Of a stretch of DNA of 45,134 nt, positions 1 through 8,772 are shown piece by piece. Position 1 is the first letter of the stretch. Each line of letters begins with the position of its first letter. Position numbers and translations under genes: made by a program. Source of the stretch: G020348385 sp964410125 (lineage in GTDB: Bacteria; Acidobacteriota; Aminicenantia; Aminicenantales; Aminicenantaceae); NCBI GenBank assembly GCA_964410125.1, contig CAYPGQ010000028.1, positions 1-45,134 of the forward strand. The letters are read 5' to 3'. The notes under the pieces were generated by a model. It had not been told where the DNA came from. It saw only the letters and a list, made by a program, of their open reading frames with translations, and searched no databases.

Positions 1-13
1 CAATAACTAGGTT

Positions 14-3000
14 TTAAATCGTTTTGCGTGTCCCGACGAACACGTTGCCTGTCATTCCGTGGATGGAGATGACATCATGTTTTCGGATGGTGTGCCGAAT
101 ATCGCCGTTCTTTGCAATAATCACGGCTTCTTTTTTCTGCGTGTCAACATGTAATCCCGCAGCACTCATGACTGCGCTATAGTCCCTGTCCTCGATACCA
201 TTGATTGCGATGGCAGCATGAGATGTGGAACCTCCCTTTGCTGCGAGTAAAGCGTCTGCAGAGAGTATCAGCGGGATGGATTCCGGCGCAGGGCTTTCTA
301 AAATCAGGATCACACCATCAACGTCCTTTCGTTTCGCGAGATCCTGCTTTGTAAGCTCCTCAAGGTCCTGTTTGTCGAAGGCTGCGATGCCACGGAAAGC
401 GCTGCCGCGGATGCCGATGCCGCATGCGGCCTCTTCCCCTGGATCTTCGAAGGCTCTCTCCTCCTGGTTTTTTCCGATCTCCGCTGCTCGGGATTGAAGG
501 ATGCTGAGAACTCCGTTTTCGACCGTGAATTCCACTTCCTGGTCTGTGCCCATGAACCGCCTCAGCTTAGCGATGTTGTGACGCAGACGCCGGTTCAGCA
601 TCGGGAGGAACGACCCCAGTTCTTCGATGGACCGGAAAGAGATCGATTTAGTCAATCCGCCCACGAGGTCGTCGCCAGCCGCAGAAAACTTGAAGTCTCC
701 TGTGTGAGTCCGCATACCCAGTCCGGTCACGCGTGTCCGTGGGATCACGCCAGTCAAAGAAGCCCGTGTTTCGTCCATGCCAACACGGATTTCCTCGTTT
801 TTCCGGTTCCCCAACGCCATTTCCTGGATGATTGCTACGGATTGCCAGGAGTTGCATATCCCCTTTATCTCACGATACCGACGTGCCGCCTCACTGTTCC
901 AAGATTGGAACACCGTATTTATGGCTGTTAATAGCTGTTTTTCCGGATTGTGAAGCACCTCATCAAGAGCCTTCCCATATCCTTCATGTCGGAGGATGCT
1001 TTTTGTAATCTCTGCGATCTCCTTCATCCCTTCCCATGGTAGATCATATTTGTATTTCACTTTGTATCGGTGCTTGGTATTCTCCACGATGTTGTATGAT
1101 TCCATATCTACGCCCCAGACGGCCTGTCCGTATATCGCAAGAAATCGCCGGTATGCATCGTAGGCGCACCAGGGATCCTGTTTGGCCAAACCCTTCGCGA
1201 TCTCATCGTTCATTCCCACAAACAGCACGGTGGACAATATCCCCGGCATGGAAAAGACCGATCCTGCTCGAACAGCGAGCAACAGAGGATGTGTGGGATC
1301 TCCGAATGTTTTGGCTGTCTGGTCCCGCTTGGCGATGTCGTCCTCGAGAATCCTCAAGTGTTTTACCACCACATCTTCCATGTTCTCCATAGTGTTCTCA
1401 AGGGCATTCCTTTGAGGCAAGGTGGTGGGAAGGATGAAACCATCCCGGGTGGGTATATTCAGATATCTGATGTAAATGAGACCTGATCCTTTGCTGCCGT
1501 ATAAATCACGCAGGTTGCACGTGAGATCGTCACTTTCGACTCTCTGTTTGATCTCATCGCGGTGAGAGAGGTGGATCACGTCGTATGGTTCTCGAGCAGG
1601 AGTCTCTCCAGCGCCGCTGGCATGAATTTGATCCCCTTGCTTGTCCTCGATGAAAGAATGAGCGATATCTGTGAAATACGCAACGCTGTTGAGATCGTGC
1701 ATGTATCTCTGTATGTTCGCCAGGGCTTCCCGGAGCTCTTCTTTGGTGAATCCAACCTTTTCACGAACTTTTTCGAACGGAGTGATGACGCGCTGGACAA
1801 GGTGGTGGTAGTTGCGGTGGATCTGTTCGATAATATTCCTGATCTCGGCATATGTTTTCCTCTCATCCTGCAACATAGCCGCGAGATCATGGAGCTGTCG
1901 AGAATGCAGTCCATCGTGGGTCAGGTTTTGTACAGAATCGCGTATGATTGCCAAGCACTGCGAAAAATCGACTCCCTTTTCTTCGTATTCACTGGCGATT
2001 TGATGCAGTGTGAGGTAGTTTATTTCCTCGAGGCGGCAGTCCAGCTCCAACAGCAAAAGACGTTGCTCAGGAAAGGCTCGCTTATCCAAATCGATGCGGA
2101 GTTTCTTGCGTTGCCGGCAGATGGAAACAAAGGTTGCGTAAAATTCGCTCCGATCATAAGCTATTAGAATGCTCTCCAGCTCGTTGAACAATCCTGTTTG
2201 GTAGGATTGCCGCACATCGGAGGTGAATCGATCTACACAGTTCCTCAGTTCCTTCTCTGCCCGATCTCCTTCGAACAGAACCTCATCGGGCTTGAGATCG
2301 AGAAGAGCGTCCAACCGCCGTACGATCGGGTCAATGCTCGGCAGGTGTTCCCTAAACTGGAGGATACGACTCTTGATGATACGAAGATGGTGATAATAAA
2401 TCCATCTGTTCCCGACACGCATCCCCTCGATCACGGCATTCATTTCTTCGGTGATGCTCTTACCGAACTCACAGCGGACCAGCGTCGACTCGTATTCTGT
2501 CTGCCACTCTCGGATGCGCGCGATGGTCTCCGCGCTGCCCATAAGCTGATTTAGGTCATCGATAATGCGCTCCACGATCTGCTTCGGTCGTGTGGCTTTC
2601 CGGGCTTTTTCATCAGCCGGTGCCAGTTCCTTGATCCCCATCTCCTCCAAGCCGTTCTTTTCACCTGTTTTCAGATACCGCAAATAGGCTTGGGCGAGCT
2701 TAAGCGTGTGTCTGCCCATAGCATGGTGTGAGCTCCGTCGAAGTTCATTGATGATGGCGCTTCCGCGGATGTGTATTTCGGCCAAGTCGATAGTATCGTT
2801 CCACAAACGATCGATCAGCTTAGGTCTTGTAACAATAGCGGCTATGTCCCGCACAAGGATTCGCGCCAAAAGCGGAGGCCGTTCGGATAGAGGGGAATTG
2901 ATAAATCGTGTCAGCTCTTTGAAAAGACTGTATACTTCGGATTGAAGATTTTTGGCATTGAGCTGTTTTTTGAACGAAAATAAACTCAATCTTGCAACCA

Positions 3001-3547
3001 GGAGACGCAACACATAGATGGCCTCGCTGCGGTTGGCGCTTGCGTTGATGTTCCGGAGATGTTCCACAAAGTCCCGGATTCTGACAACATGAACCGGTTC
3101 GGCCCGGCTTGCATCAAAGTCGCACAACTCCCCTTCAAGATCGACAGGCTCCCCCTTGACTCCCATTTCCTTGGTTAATATTTCATCGGTAAGGATTTTC
3201 CCCTGGGAATAGGGATGGGTGAGAAAGATTTCGGTACCCTCGCCGTGAACATTGTGCACCACAAGGTTATCTCCAATGAGGTACGGGATGAAAAGCTGTT
3301 CGGGTGTGACAAATATGCGGTTATTCAAAATCCCGAATCGCCCTGCACGCCTGGCGATAGTTCGTTTGGCCTTGGTGTATTTATGCAATGCCTCGTGTCG
3401 TGTTGCGTTGTCTGCGTTTTTCCGAAAAGCCGTAAACAGCTCGCTGTGGACAGTTGCAAGCAGGGATTCCTCTTCTGTGGTCAATCCGTCTGGCTCTATA
3501 GAGGGGACTGCTTGAAGGGAGTGGGGAGTAAATTTTTGGCGATACAT
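14..3547 (-). CDS. PPDK-like PEP/pyruvate-binding ATP-grasp protein with swivelling His domain, no PEP barrel
   Basis: A 1177-residue protein. Residues about 1-660 are mostly helical, charged and unlike any domain I recognise. From about 681 the sequence is clearly a pyruvate phosphate dikinase (PPDK) ATP-grasp domain: YGSKGSG with Lys686, then AVRAGSVFSMPGILST, which matches the PPDK nucleotide-binding segment. The C-terminal end carries a phosphohistidine swivelling domain, GGSTSHAAIA, with His1110 as the expected phospho-acceptor. The TIM-barrel PEP-binding domain of true PPDK is absent, because the protein ends about 65 residues after the swivel. It can therefore plausibly transfer phosphate from ATP to a His, but its final acceptor is unknown; a glucan- or protein-dikinase-like role is possible. 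The ATG at 3547 has no obvious ribosome binding site. It is transcribed divergently from the C69 peptidase pair. Confidence 0.8.
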   Translation of the reverse strand: MYRQKFTPHSLQAVPSIEPDGLTTEEESLLATVHSELFTAFRKNADNATRHEALHKYTKAKRTIARRAGRFGILNNRIFVTPEQLFIPYLIGDNLVVHNVHGEGTEIFLTHPYSQGKILTDEILTKEMGVKGEPVDLEGELCDFDASRAEPVHVVRIRDFVEHLRNINASANRSEAIYVLRLLVARLSLFSFKKQLNAKNLQSEVYSLFKELTRFINSPLSERPPLLARILVRDIAAIVTRPKLIDRLWNDTIDLAEIHIRGSAIINELRRSSHHAMGRHTLKLAQAYLRYLKTGEKNGLEEMGIKELAPADEKARKATRPKQIVERIIDDLNQLMGSAETIARIREWQTEYESTLVRCEFGKSITEEMNAVIEGMRVGNRWIYYHHLRIIKSRILQFREHLPSIDPIVRRLDALLDLKPDEVLFEGDRAEKELRNCVDRFTSDVRQSYQTGLFNELESILIAYDRSEFYATFVSICRQRKKLRIDLDKRAFPEQRLLLLELDCRLEEINYLTLHQIASEYEEKGVDFSQCLAIIRDSVQNLTHDGLHSRQLHDLAAMLQDERKTYAEIRNIIEQIHRNYHHLVQRVITPFEKVREKVGFTKEELREALANIQRYMHDLNSVAYFTDIAHSFIEDKQGDQIHASGAGETPAREPYDVIHLSHRDEIKQRVESDDLTCNLRDLYGSKGSGLIYIRYLNIPTRDGFILPTTLPQRNALENTMENMEDVVVKHLRILEDDIAKRDQTAKTFGDPTHPLLLAVRAGSVFSMPGILSTVLFVGMNDEIAKGLAKQDPWCAYDAYRRFLAIYGQAVWGVDMESYNIVENTKHRYKVKYKYDLPWEGMKEIAEITKSILRHEGYGKALDEVLHNPEKQLLTAINTVFQSWNSEAARRYREIKGICNSWQSVAIIQEMALGNRKNEEIRVGMDETRASLTGVIPRTRVTGLGMRTHTGDFKFSAAGDDLVGGLTKSISFRSIEELGSFLPMLNRRLRHNIAKLRRFMGTDQEVEFTVENGVLSILQSRAAEIGKNQEERAFEDPGEEAACGIGIRGSAFRGIAAFDKQDLEELTKQDLAKRKDVDGVILILESPAPESIPLILSADALLAAKGGSTSHAAIAINGIEDRDYSAVMSAAGLHVDTQKKEAVIIAKNGDIRHTIRKHDVISIHGMTGNVFVGTRKTI

Positions 3548-3647
3548 CCAAAAGCCGATCCGATTCTAACAAAGGTCTGCTTCGAGAGTCAACAGAGGAA
3601 CTCTAAAACAGGCGCAGATGTTGTTCAGAATGCTTGCGGATGATAGA

Positions 3648-3676
3648 TTGACAGGAGAATGAAGTTTTTATAAAGT
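3648..3676 (+). promoter_or_regulatory. Putative sigma-70 promoter for the C69 dipeptidase pair
   Basis: TTGACA at 3648-3653 is followed after 15 bp by TATAAA (3669-3674) or after 17 bp by TAAAGT (3671-3676). It lies 35-60 bases before the ATG at 3711, in the divergent intergenic region. It is called by motif match only. Confidence 0.5.
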
Positions 3677-3710
3677 GACGATGGTCCATTCCTTCAGAAA
3701 GGAGATCTGA

Positions 3711-5501
3711 ATGAAAATAAAAGAAAGATTTGTCCTACTGATTTTTATTTTCGCCTTATTTGCCTTCTCGGGATCGCTCGTTTTTGATCAAACAGAGAGA
3801 GCGTCGGAAAATGCTGTTTGGCCGGAATATCCGGAAGGCTGCACCACGATCCTTGTCGGCAAGGATGCCTCCGCCGATGGCTCTGTCCTCGCGTGCCAGA
3901 CCGCCGACTGCGGAATGTGTGACTTCACGTGGCATTACATCCCAGCAGCTGATCATAAGGAAGGCTCTATGCGGAAGATCTACCACATAAACCAGATCAG
4001 AACCTGGCCCCCAGAGGTCGGGGGAAAGTGGGTGAAGTATGTGGAAGGCTACACCGAGGTGGACATCCCTCAAGTTCCTCACACCTATGCCTATCAACAC
4101 GCAGTGTTCGGCCACATGAACGAACACCAACTGGGGATTGCCGAGTCATCGATCGGATGCCGAAGAAAAATGAGGAATTCGACGCCGTCGGCCATCATGG
4201 ATATCACGACGTTGACGATGCTGGCCATGGAGAGATGCAAAACTGCAAGGGAAGCGATTAAGCTGATGGGCTCTTTGGCCGAGAACTACGGGTATGGATT
4301 TCATGACAGCGGTGAGATGCTGGCTGTGGCCGATCCGGAAGAGATCTGGCTTTTCGAGATCATGCCGGCCGGCGTACTCTGGACGCCTAAAAGCGGGAAA
4401 CCAGGGGCAGTCTGGTGTGCCCAAAGGGTTCCCGACGACCATGTGAGCTTTTGCCCGAATGAGTCCCGCATCGGGGAGATCGACCTTAACAACAGTGATT
4501 ACTTCATGGGATCTCCGAATGTTGTTTCCTACGCTATCGAGAATGAATTCTATGATCCAGAAAGCGGAGAACTTTTCAGCTGGAAAAAAGCCTATTCCCC
4601 AAGCCCGGGGAGTGCTGCCGAGACACAGGGAAGAAGGGGCAGGCTCTGGCGTTTGTTCAGTCTTGTGGCTCCCTCTGAAAATTTCAACCCGGCAACCGAT
4701 GGGATGGATTTGCCGTTTTCCGTGAAGCCTGATGAAAAGCTTTCGGTCCAGAATGTCATGGATATCACACGCGACAAATACAAAGGCCTGCTGTTCGATC
4801 CGACTGAAGGAATAAAAGGCGGCCCTTTTGCCAACCCGAACTATTTCCGTGGATTCCAGGTCGATGATCAAAGATATTACGGCCCGAGATGCATCAGCGT
4901 GCCGACCGTGGAATACACCACCATCACCCAGAGCCGAAACTGGCTTCCCGACCCATTCGGCGGGATCAACTGGATTGCCTTTGGGGCCCAGGACACATCA
5001 TGCTACATCCCTCTTTACTGCGGGATTGTTGAGATGCCCGAATCCTTCAGAAAGGGAGATCATTTTGTGTTCGACAGAGACTCGGCGCGATGGGCTTTTG
5101 ATTATGTCGACTATCACACCCAGGTTGTATACTCGTATACGATTGAAGAGGTCAAAGGTGCTCAGGAGAAATGGGAAAGCAGCTCCTTTAGGAAAATTCA
5201 GGTCATGGATAATGTGGCTCTAGAGCTTTATGAAAAGGATCCTGCTGAAGCCATCGCATTCATCACCGATTTCTGTGTCAACAATGCAAAATCTGTTGTG
5301 GATGCCTGGTGGAAATTGGGCGACGACCTTCTGGTCAAATACAATCACTTCAGGATTTATAACACGGAGACGAGGCGGCCCGGGCGGATTCAGACTCCGG
5401 ATTGGTGGAACAAGGCCGTTGTCGAACAGGATAAACTGGAACCTGTTCCCCAACCCGAACCAAAACCCAAAGTGAAAAGAGAAAAGAATAAAAAGAAATG
5501 A
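3711..5501 (+). CDS. Exported C69-family dipeptidase (first tandem copy)
   Basis: A 596-residue member of peptidase family C69 (PepD-type Ntn hydrolases), which cleave dipeptides. A hydrophobic signal segment (residues 7-25) is followed by a short propeptide and then EGCTTILVGKDASADGS. Cys44 starts the conserved C-T-S/T-I-L-V-G-K block, so it is the expected N-terminal nucleophile after processing. Further family blocks are visible, including NESRIGEIDL and GRRGRLWR. The C-terminal tail is rich in Pro and Lys. A strong AAGGAG lies 8 bases before the ATG. The next gene, a close paralogue, begins 10 bases after the stop, so the two are co-transcribed. A role in scavenging peptides in the periplasm or outside the cell is inferred from the signal peptide and from the neighbouring second copy. 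Confidence 0.88.
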   Translation: MKIKERFVLLIFIFALFAFSGSLVFDQTERASENAVWPEYPEGCTTILVGKDASADGSVLACQTADCGMCDFTWHYIPAADHKEGSMRKIYHINQIRTWPPEVGGKWVKYVEGYTEVDIPQVPHTYAYQHAVFGHMNEHQLGIAESSIGCRRKMRNSTPSAIMDITTLTMLAMERCKTAREAIKLMGSLAENYGYGFHDSGEMLAVADPEEIWLFEIMPAGVLWTPKSGKPGAVWCAQRVPDDHVSFCPNESRIGEIDLNNSDYFMGSPNVVSYAIENEFYDPESGELFSWKKAYSPSPGSAAETQGRRGRLWRLFSLVAPSENFNPATDGMDLPFSVKPDEKLSVQNVMDITRDKYKGLLFDPTEGIKGGPFANPNYFRGFQVDDQRYYGPRCISVPTVEYTTITQSRNWLPDPFGGINWIAFGAQDTSCYIPLYCGIVEMPESFRKGDHFVFDRDSARWAFDYVDYHTQVVYSYTIEEVKGAQEKWESSSFRKIQVMDNVALELYEKDPAEAIAFITDFCVNNAKSVVDAWWKLGDDLLVKYNHFRIYNTETRRPGRIQTPDWWNKAVVEQDKLEPVPQPEPKPKVKREKNKKK

Positions 5502-5511
5502 GGAGGTAAGG

Positions 5512-7284
5512 ATGAATTTGAAAAAAACTCTGACGTTTATCGGCTTACTTTTTTTGGCTCTAGCCGTTGTAAGTGCTTATGTATCGCAAGCCCCAAAAAG
5601 TGAGCAGGAATGCTTGGATTGTGACGAGTGCTGGGAAGGATGCACATCGGTTTTGGTCGGCAAAAAGGCGTCAATAGATGGTTCGACCATGACCACACAC
5701 ACATGCGACTGCGGTGTTTGTGACTGGACGTTCCGTTTTGTGCCGGCAGCCGATCACAAGGAAAGTGATGTGCGGAAGATCTACCACATCAACCAATACG
5801 TAACATGGCCGTCCGAACAGGGACTCAAATGGGAAAAATACAAGGACGACTACGCAGACCTGGATATTCCCCAGGTGCCCCATACATACGCCTACATCCA
5901 CGGGATGTTCGGATACATGAACGAAAATCAGGTGGCTTTGGGGGAATCGACGATCGGCTGCCAAAGAAAGATGAGGAATCCGACACCATCCGCGAAATTC
6001 GACATCACGATGCTGACACTGATTGCCATGGAAAGGGCTAAGACGGCGAGGGATGCCATCCAGATCATGGGAGACTTGGGGACACAATATGGTTATGGAT
6101 TCAACGACGGTGGGGAAATGCTCGCTGTATCCGATCCGAACGAGGTCTGGATTTTCGAGATTATGCCTGTCGGTCCGCTGTGGACTCCGAAAAGTGAAAA
6201 ACCCGGCGCTGTATGGTGTGCCCAGCGCATTCCCGACGATCACGTCAGTGTCACGCCGAATGAATCGCGGATCGGGGGGATCGACCTCGACAACATAGAC
6301 TATTTCATGGGTTCATCCAATGCCATTTCCTTTGCCATCGACCAGGGGTTTTATGACCCTGAGAGCGAGAAACCTTTCAACTGGAAGAGAGCCTATTCTC
6401 CCAGCTCCGGAAGCGCGGAAAGCACCCAGGGACGTAGGGGCCGCCTGTGGCGTTTTTTCAATATCGTCGCTCCCTCTCAGAATCTTGGGCCGGATACCGA
6501 AGACATGGACCTCCCGTTCTCTGTGAAACCTGACCGGAAGCTATCTGTCCAGGACGTCATGGCCATCACACGCGATAAATACAAAGGTGCCAAATTCGAC
6601 CCGACAAAGGGAATCAAAGGAGGGCCCTTTGCCAATCCCAATTATTACCGGGGTTTCACGGTTGATAAAGCGCGTTACAATGGGCCGCGCTCCATCTGTG
6701 TGAACAATGTGGAATACACCACGGTTACACAGTGCAGGGGATGGCTGCCCAATCCCATAGGAGGGATTTTATGGCTGTCCTTCGGTGCTCAAGACACAGC
6801 CTGTTACATGCCGCTCTACTGTGGGATCACGGAAATCCCCAAGTCCTTCGAAGTAGGGGACCACTACGTTTTTAATCGAGATTCCGCTCGCTGGGCATCG
6901 GATTACGTGGATTTCCACACGCAAGTCGTTTATTCTTACGCCATCCAGGATGTCCAGCAGGCCCAGGAAAAATGGGAGGGGAATGCTTTCCGGAGTATTC
7001 CGATTATAGATAAAGCGGCTTTGGAGCTGTATGAAAAGGACCCGTCTGATGCGAAGCAGTTCCTTACCGACTTTTCCGTCAACAATGCCAATTGTGTTGT
7101 GGATGCCTGGTGGAAATTGGGGGATGATCTGCTTGTCAAGTACAATCACTTAAGGATTTATAACACCGAGACGAGGCGGCCTGGACGCATTCAGACTCCG
7201 GACTGGTGGAACAAGGCCGTTGTCGAACAGGATAAACTCACACCTGTCTCTCCGCCGCCGCCACCCCCGAAGAAGAAAAAGTAG
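5512..7284 (+). CDS. Exported C69-family dipeptidase (second tandem copy)
   Basis: A 590-residue paralogue of the preceding gene, collinear over its whole length. It has the same signal peptide layout and the same predicted nucleophile, Cys44, in EGCTSVLVGKKASIDGS. The propeptide has extra cysteines (CLDCDEC) that the first copy lacks, which could form a disulfide or bind metal before processing. The ATG at 5512 follows GAGGAGGTAAGG in the 10-base gap after the first copy, so the start is secure. The protein ends in a run of six prolines and four lysines. Its last 47 bases overlap, tail to tail, the end of the MATE gene on the other strand. The tandem pair suggests substrate divergence between duplicates. 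Confidence 0.88.
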   Translation: MNLKKTLTFIGLLFLALAVVSAYVSQAPKSEQECLDCDECWEGCTSVLVGKKASIDGSTMTTHTCDCGVCDWTFRFVPAADHKESDVRKIYHINQYVTWPSEQGLKWEKYKDDYADLDIPQVPHTYAYIHGMFGYMNENQVALGESTIGCQRKMRNPTPSAKFDITMLTLIAMERAKTARDAIQIMGDLGTQYGYGFNDGGEMLAVSDPNEVWIFEIMPVGPLWTPKSEKPGAVWCAQRIPDDHVSVTPNESRIGGIDLDNIDYFMGSSNAISFAIDQGFYDPESEKPFNWKRAYSPSSGSAESTQGRRGRLWRFFNIVAPSQNLGPDTEDMDLPFSVKPDRKLSVQDVMAITRDKYKGAKFDPTKGIKGGPFANPNYYRGFTVDKARYNGPRSICVNNVEYTTVTQCRGWLPNPIGGILWLSFGAQDTACYMPLYCGITEIPKSFEVGDHYVFNRDSARWASDYVDFHTQVVYSYAIQDVQQAQEKWEGNAFRSIPIIDKAALELYEKDPSDAKQFLTDFSVNNANCVVDAWWKLGDDLLVKYNHLRIYNTETRRPGRIQTPDWWNKAVVEQDKLTPVSPPPPPPKKKK

Positions 7285-8665
7285 GTTTGAGCCGGTTGAC
7301 ATAGATTCGGCCCAAAGTGAAAGCGATGATCCCACCGAGGGAGTTGCCCAAAACGACTCCCCACCAGAGGCCTGTGAGCTGCAAGTCGAGTATAACGGCG
7401 AAACAATAAGCTAACGGAACCGCCAAAAGGATAGTCCGGATAAAGGTCACAGCAAGAGAGTAAGAACCTTTTCCTGTCCCCTGGAACATGGCTGAAGAAA
7501 GCATCCCGGGTGAGACCGCCGGGAAAAAAATGCACATGATGCGCAGGAAGTTTACCAGATCGGCCCGGATCCGGACCGATTCTTGAGTGAAAGTGAAAAG
7601 CCATGCGATTTGAGGAGCCAGGATAAAGATGATGACAGCCATAACGAGCTCGATAACAACGCCGATTTTTATGGCGTACATGTACGCGATGTCCAGTTTT
7701 TTGTAGGCCCTCCCGCCGAAAGCCGCCCCGGTAACAGGAACGACGGCTGTCGCTATACCATGCAGGGGGAGAGTAGCAAACATTACCACCCGCCATCCGG
7801 TGGTGAAGATCGCCACGCCGTCTGTTCCGCCGGCTCTGACAGCGATCAAGTTGAGGATAAGCATGGCGATGGACATGGTCATCTGTTGGAACGATGCCGG
7901 GATCCCGACCTTCAGGATTTCCGACAGGATTGTCTTCTGGAATTGGAAGCCACGAAACTTGATGCTGACATAGGTATCCTGCTTGATGAAAAACCAATAG
8001 AAAAGATACCCGCTCGAAAAACAGATGGAGACCATAGTTGCCCAAGCTGCGCCCGCTACGCCTAGTTTCAATAGATAAATGAAGATCGGATCGAGGATGA
8101 TGTTCAGCCCCGAGCCGATCATCATTACCACCATGGCCCGTTTGACATCCCCTTCTCCTCGTAGGAGTGCACTTGCTACCTGGCCGAAAAAGATAATCAG
8201 GGTTCCCCCAAAAATGATCCGGGCGTATGCCCCGGCCATGGTTGCCACAGGGCCGGCTCCCAGCCGTGTAAAAATCGTGGGTGCAAAGATGAAAAAGGGG
8301 AGTGCGAGGACTATAGCGGCAATCACCATCAAAACCATGGTGTGGGAAGCAACGGCATCGGCGTTTTTTTTATCCTTTGCTCCGATCATCCGGGATACAG
8401 CAGAACTTCCACCGATCCCGATGCCTGTAGAAAGTGCCATGATCATAAAAAAGAACGGGAAAAAAAATCCGACAGCAGATAGAGCATTCGGACCCAATCC
8501 CGCCACCCAGAGGCCGTCCACAAAATTGTACAGCGTGTGGACAGACATGGCCACGATCATCGGGATGGAGAGTTTGATAATGGCTTTTTTCGGATTCCCC
8601 AGAAGAGTTTGCACCCCTTTGGTCGTCGCTGTTACGGATTGAGCTGGCTTTGTCGTGTTTTTCAT
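7238..8665 (-). CDS. MATE-family multidrug/cation antiporter
   Basis: A 475-residue polytopic membrane protein with about 12 hydrophobic segments in two similar halves. The N-terminal signature (LLGNPKKAIIKLSIPMIVA) is the usual MATE start, followed by YNFVDGLWVAGLGPNALSAV. MATE proteins expel cationic drugs or metabolites in exchange for sodium ions or protons. The ATG at 8665 lacks a ribosome binding site and lies only a few bases past a strong terminator hairpin on the same strand, so a non-ATG start slightly further in is possible. The C-terminal tail overlaps the second C69 gene by 47 bases in convergent orientation. The exported substrate cannot be read from the sequence. Confidence 0.87.
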   Translation of the reverse strand: MKNTTKPAQSVTATTKGVQTLLGNPKKAIIKLSIPMIVAMSVHTLYNFVDGLWVAGLGPNALSAVGFFFPFFFMIMALSTGIGIGGSSAVSRMIGAKDKKNADAVASHTMVLMVIAAIVLALPFFIFAPTIFTRLGAGPVATMAGAYARIIFGGTLIIFFGQVASALLRGEGDVKRAMVVMMIGSGLNIILDPIFIYLLKLGVAGAAWATMVSICFSSGYLFYWFFIKQDTYVSIKFRGFQFQKTILSEILKVGIPASFQQMTMSIAMLILNLIAVRAGGTDGVAIFTTGWRVVMFATLPLHGIATAVVPVTGAAFGGRAYKKLDIAYMYAIKIGVVIELVMAVIIFILAPQIAWLFTFTQESVRIRADLVNFLRIMCIFFPAVSPGMLSSAMFQGTGKGSYSLAVTFIRTILLAVPLAYCFAVILDLQLTGLWWGVVLGNSLGGIIAFTLGRIYVNRLKPTFSSSGVAAAERQV

Positions 8666-8668
8666 GAT

Positions 8669-8714
8669 AAAAAAAACGGGTCAGATAACCGTTAGGATTT
8701 GGCTGTCTGACCCG
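8669..8714 (-). terminator. Strong intrinsic terminator after the redox operon
   Basis: Read on the minus strand, CGGGTCAGA (8714-8706) pairs perfectly with TCTGACCCG (8685-8677) across a 20-base loop, and a run of eight T follows (8676-8669). It closes the redox operon but sits only three bases before the MATE ATG at 8665, so it may also act as an attenuator for MATE. Confidence 0.85.
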
Positions 8715-8772
8715 CTGTATAAACTGTGATTCCGAAGAATTTGTATTGCAGCAAATTGGCAAGTCAGAGAAA

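Noticed and set aside
1562..2167. Long open frame on the strand opposite the PPDK-like gene
   Set aside because: It lies wholly inside a 1177-codon gene with recognisable domains and encodes nothing family-like; it is a shadow frame.
7191..8642. Open frames of 284 and 187 codons overlapping the MATE gene in other frames
   Set aside because: The MATE protein is unmistakable in its own frame; the alternatives have no recognisable motif and no ribosome binding site.
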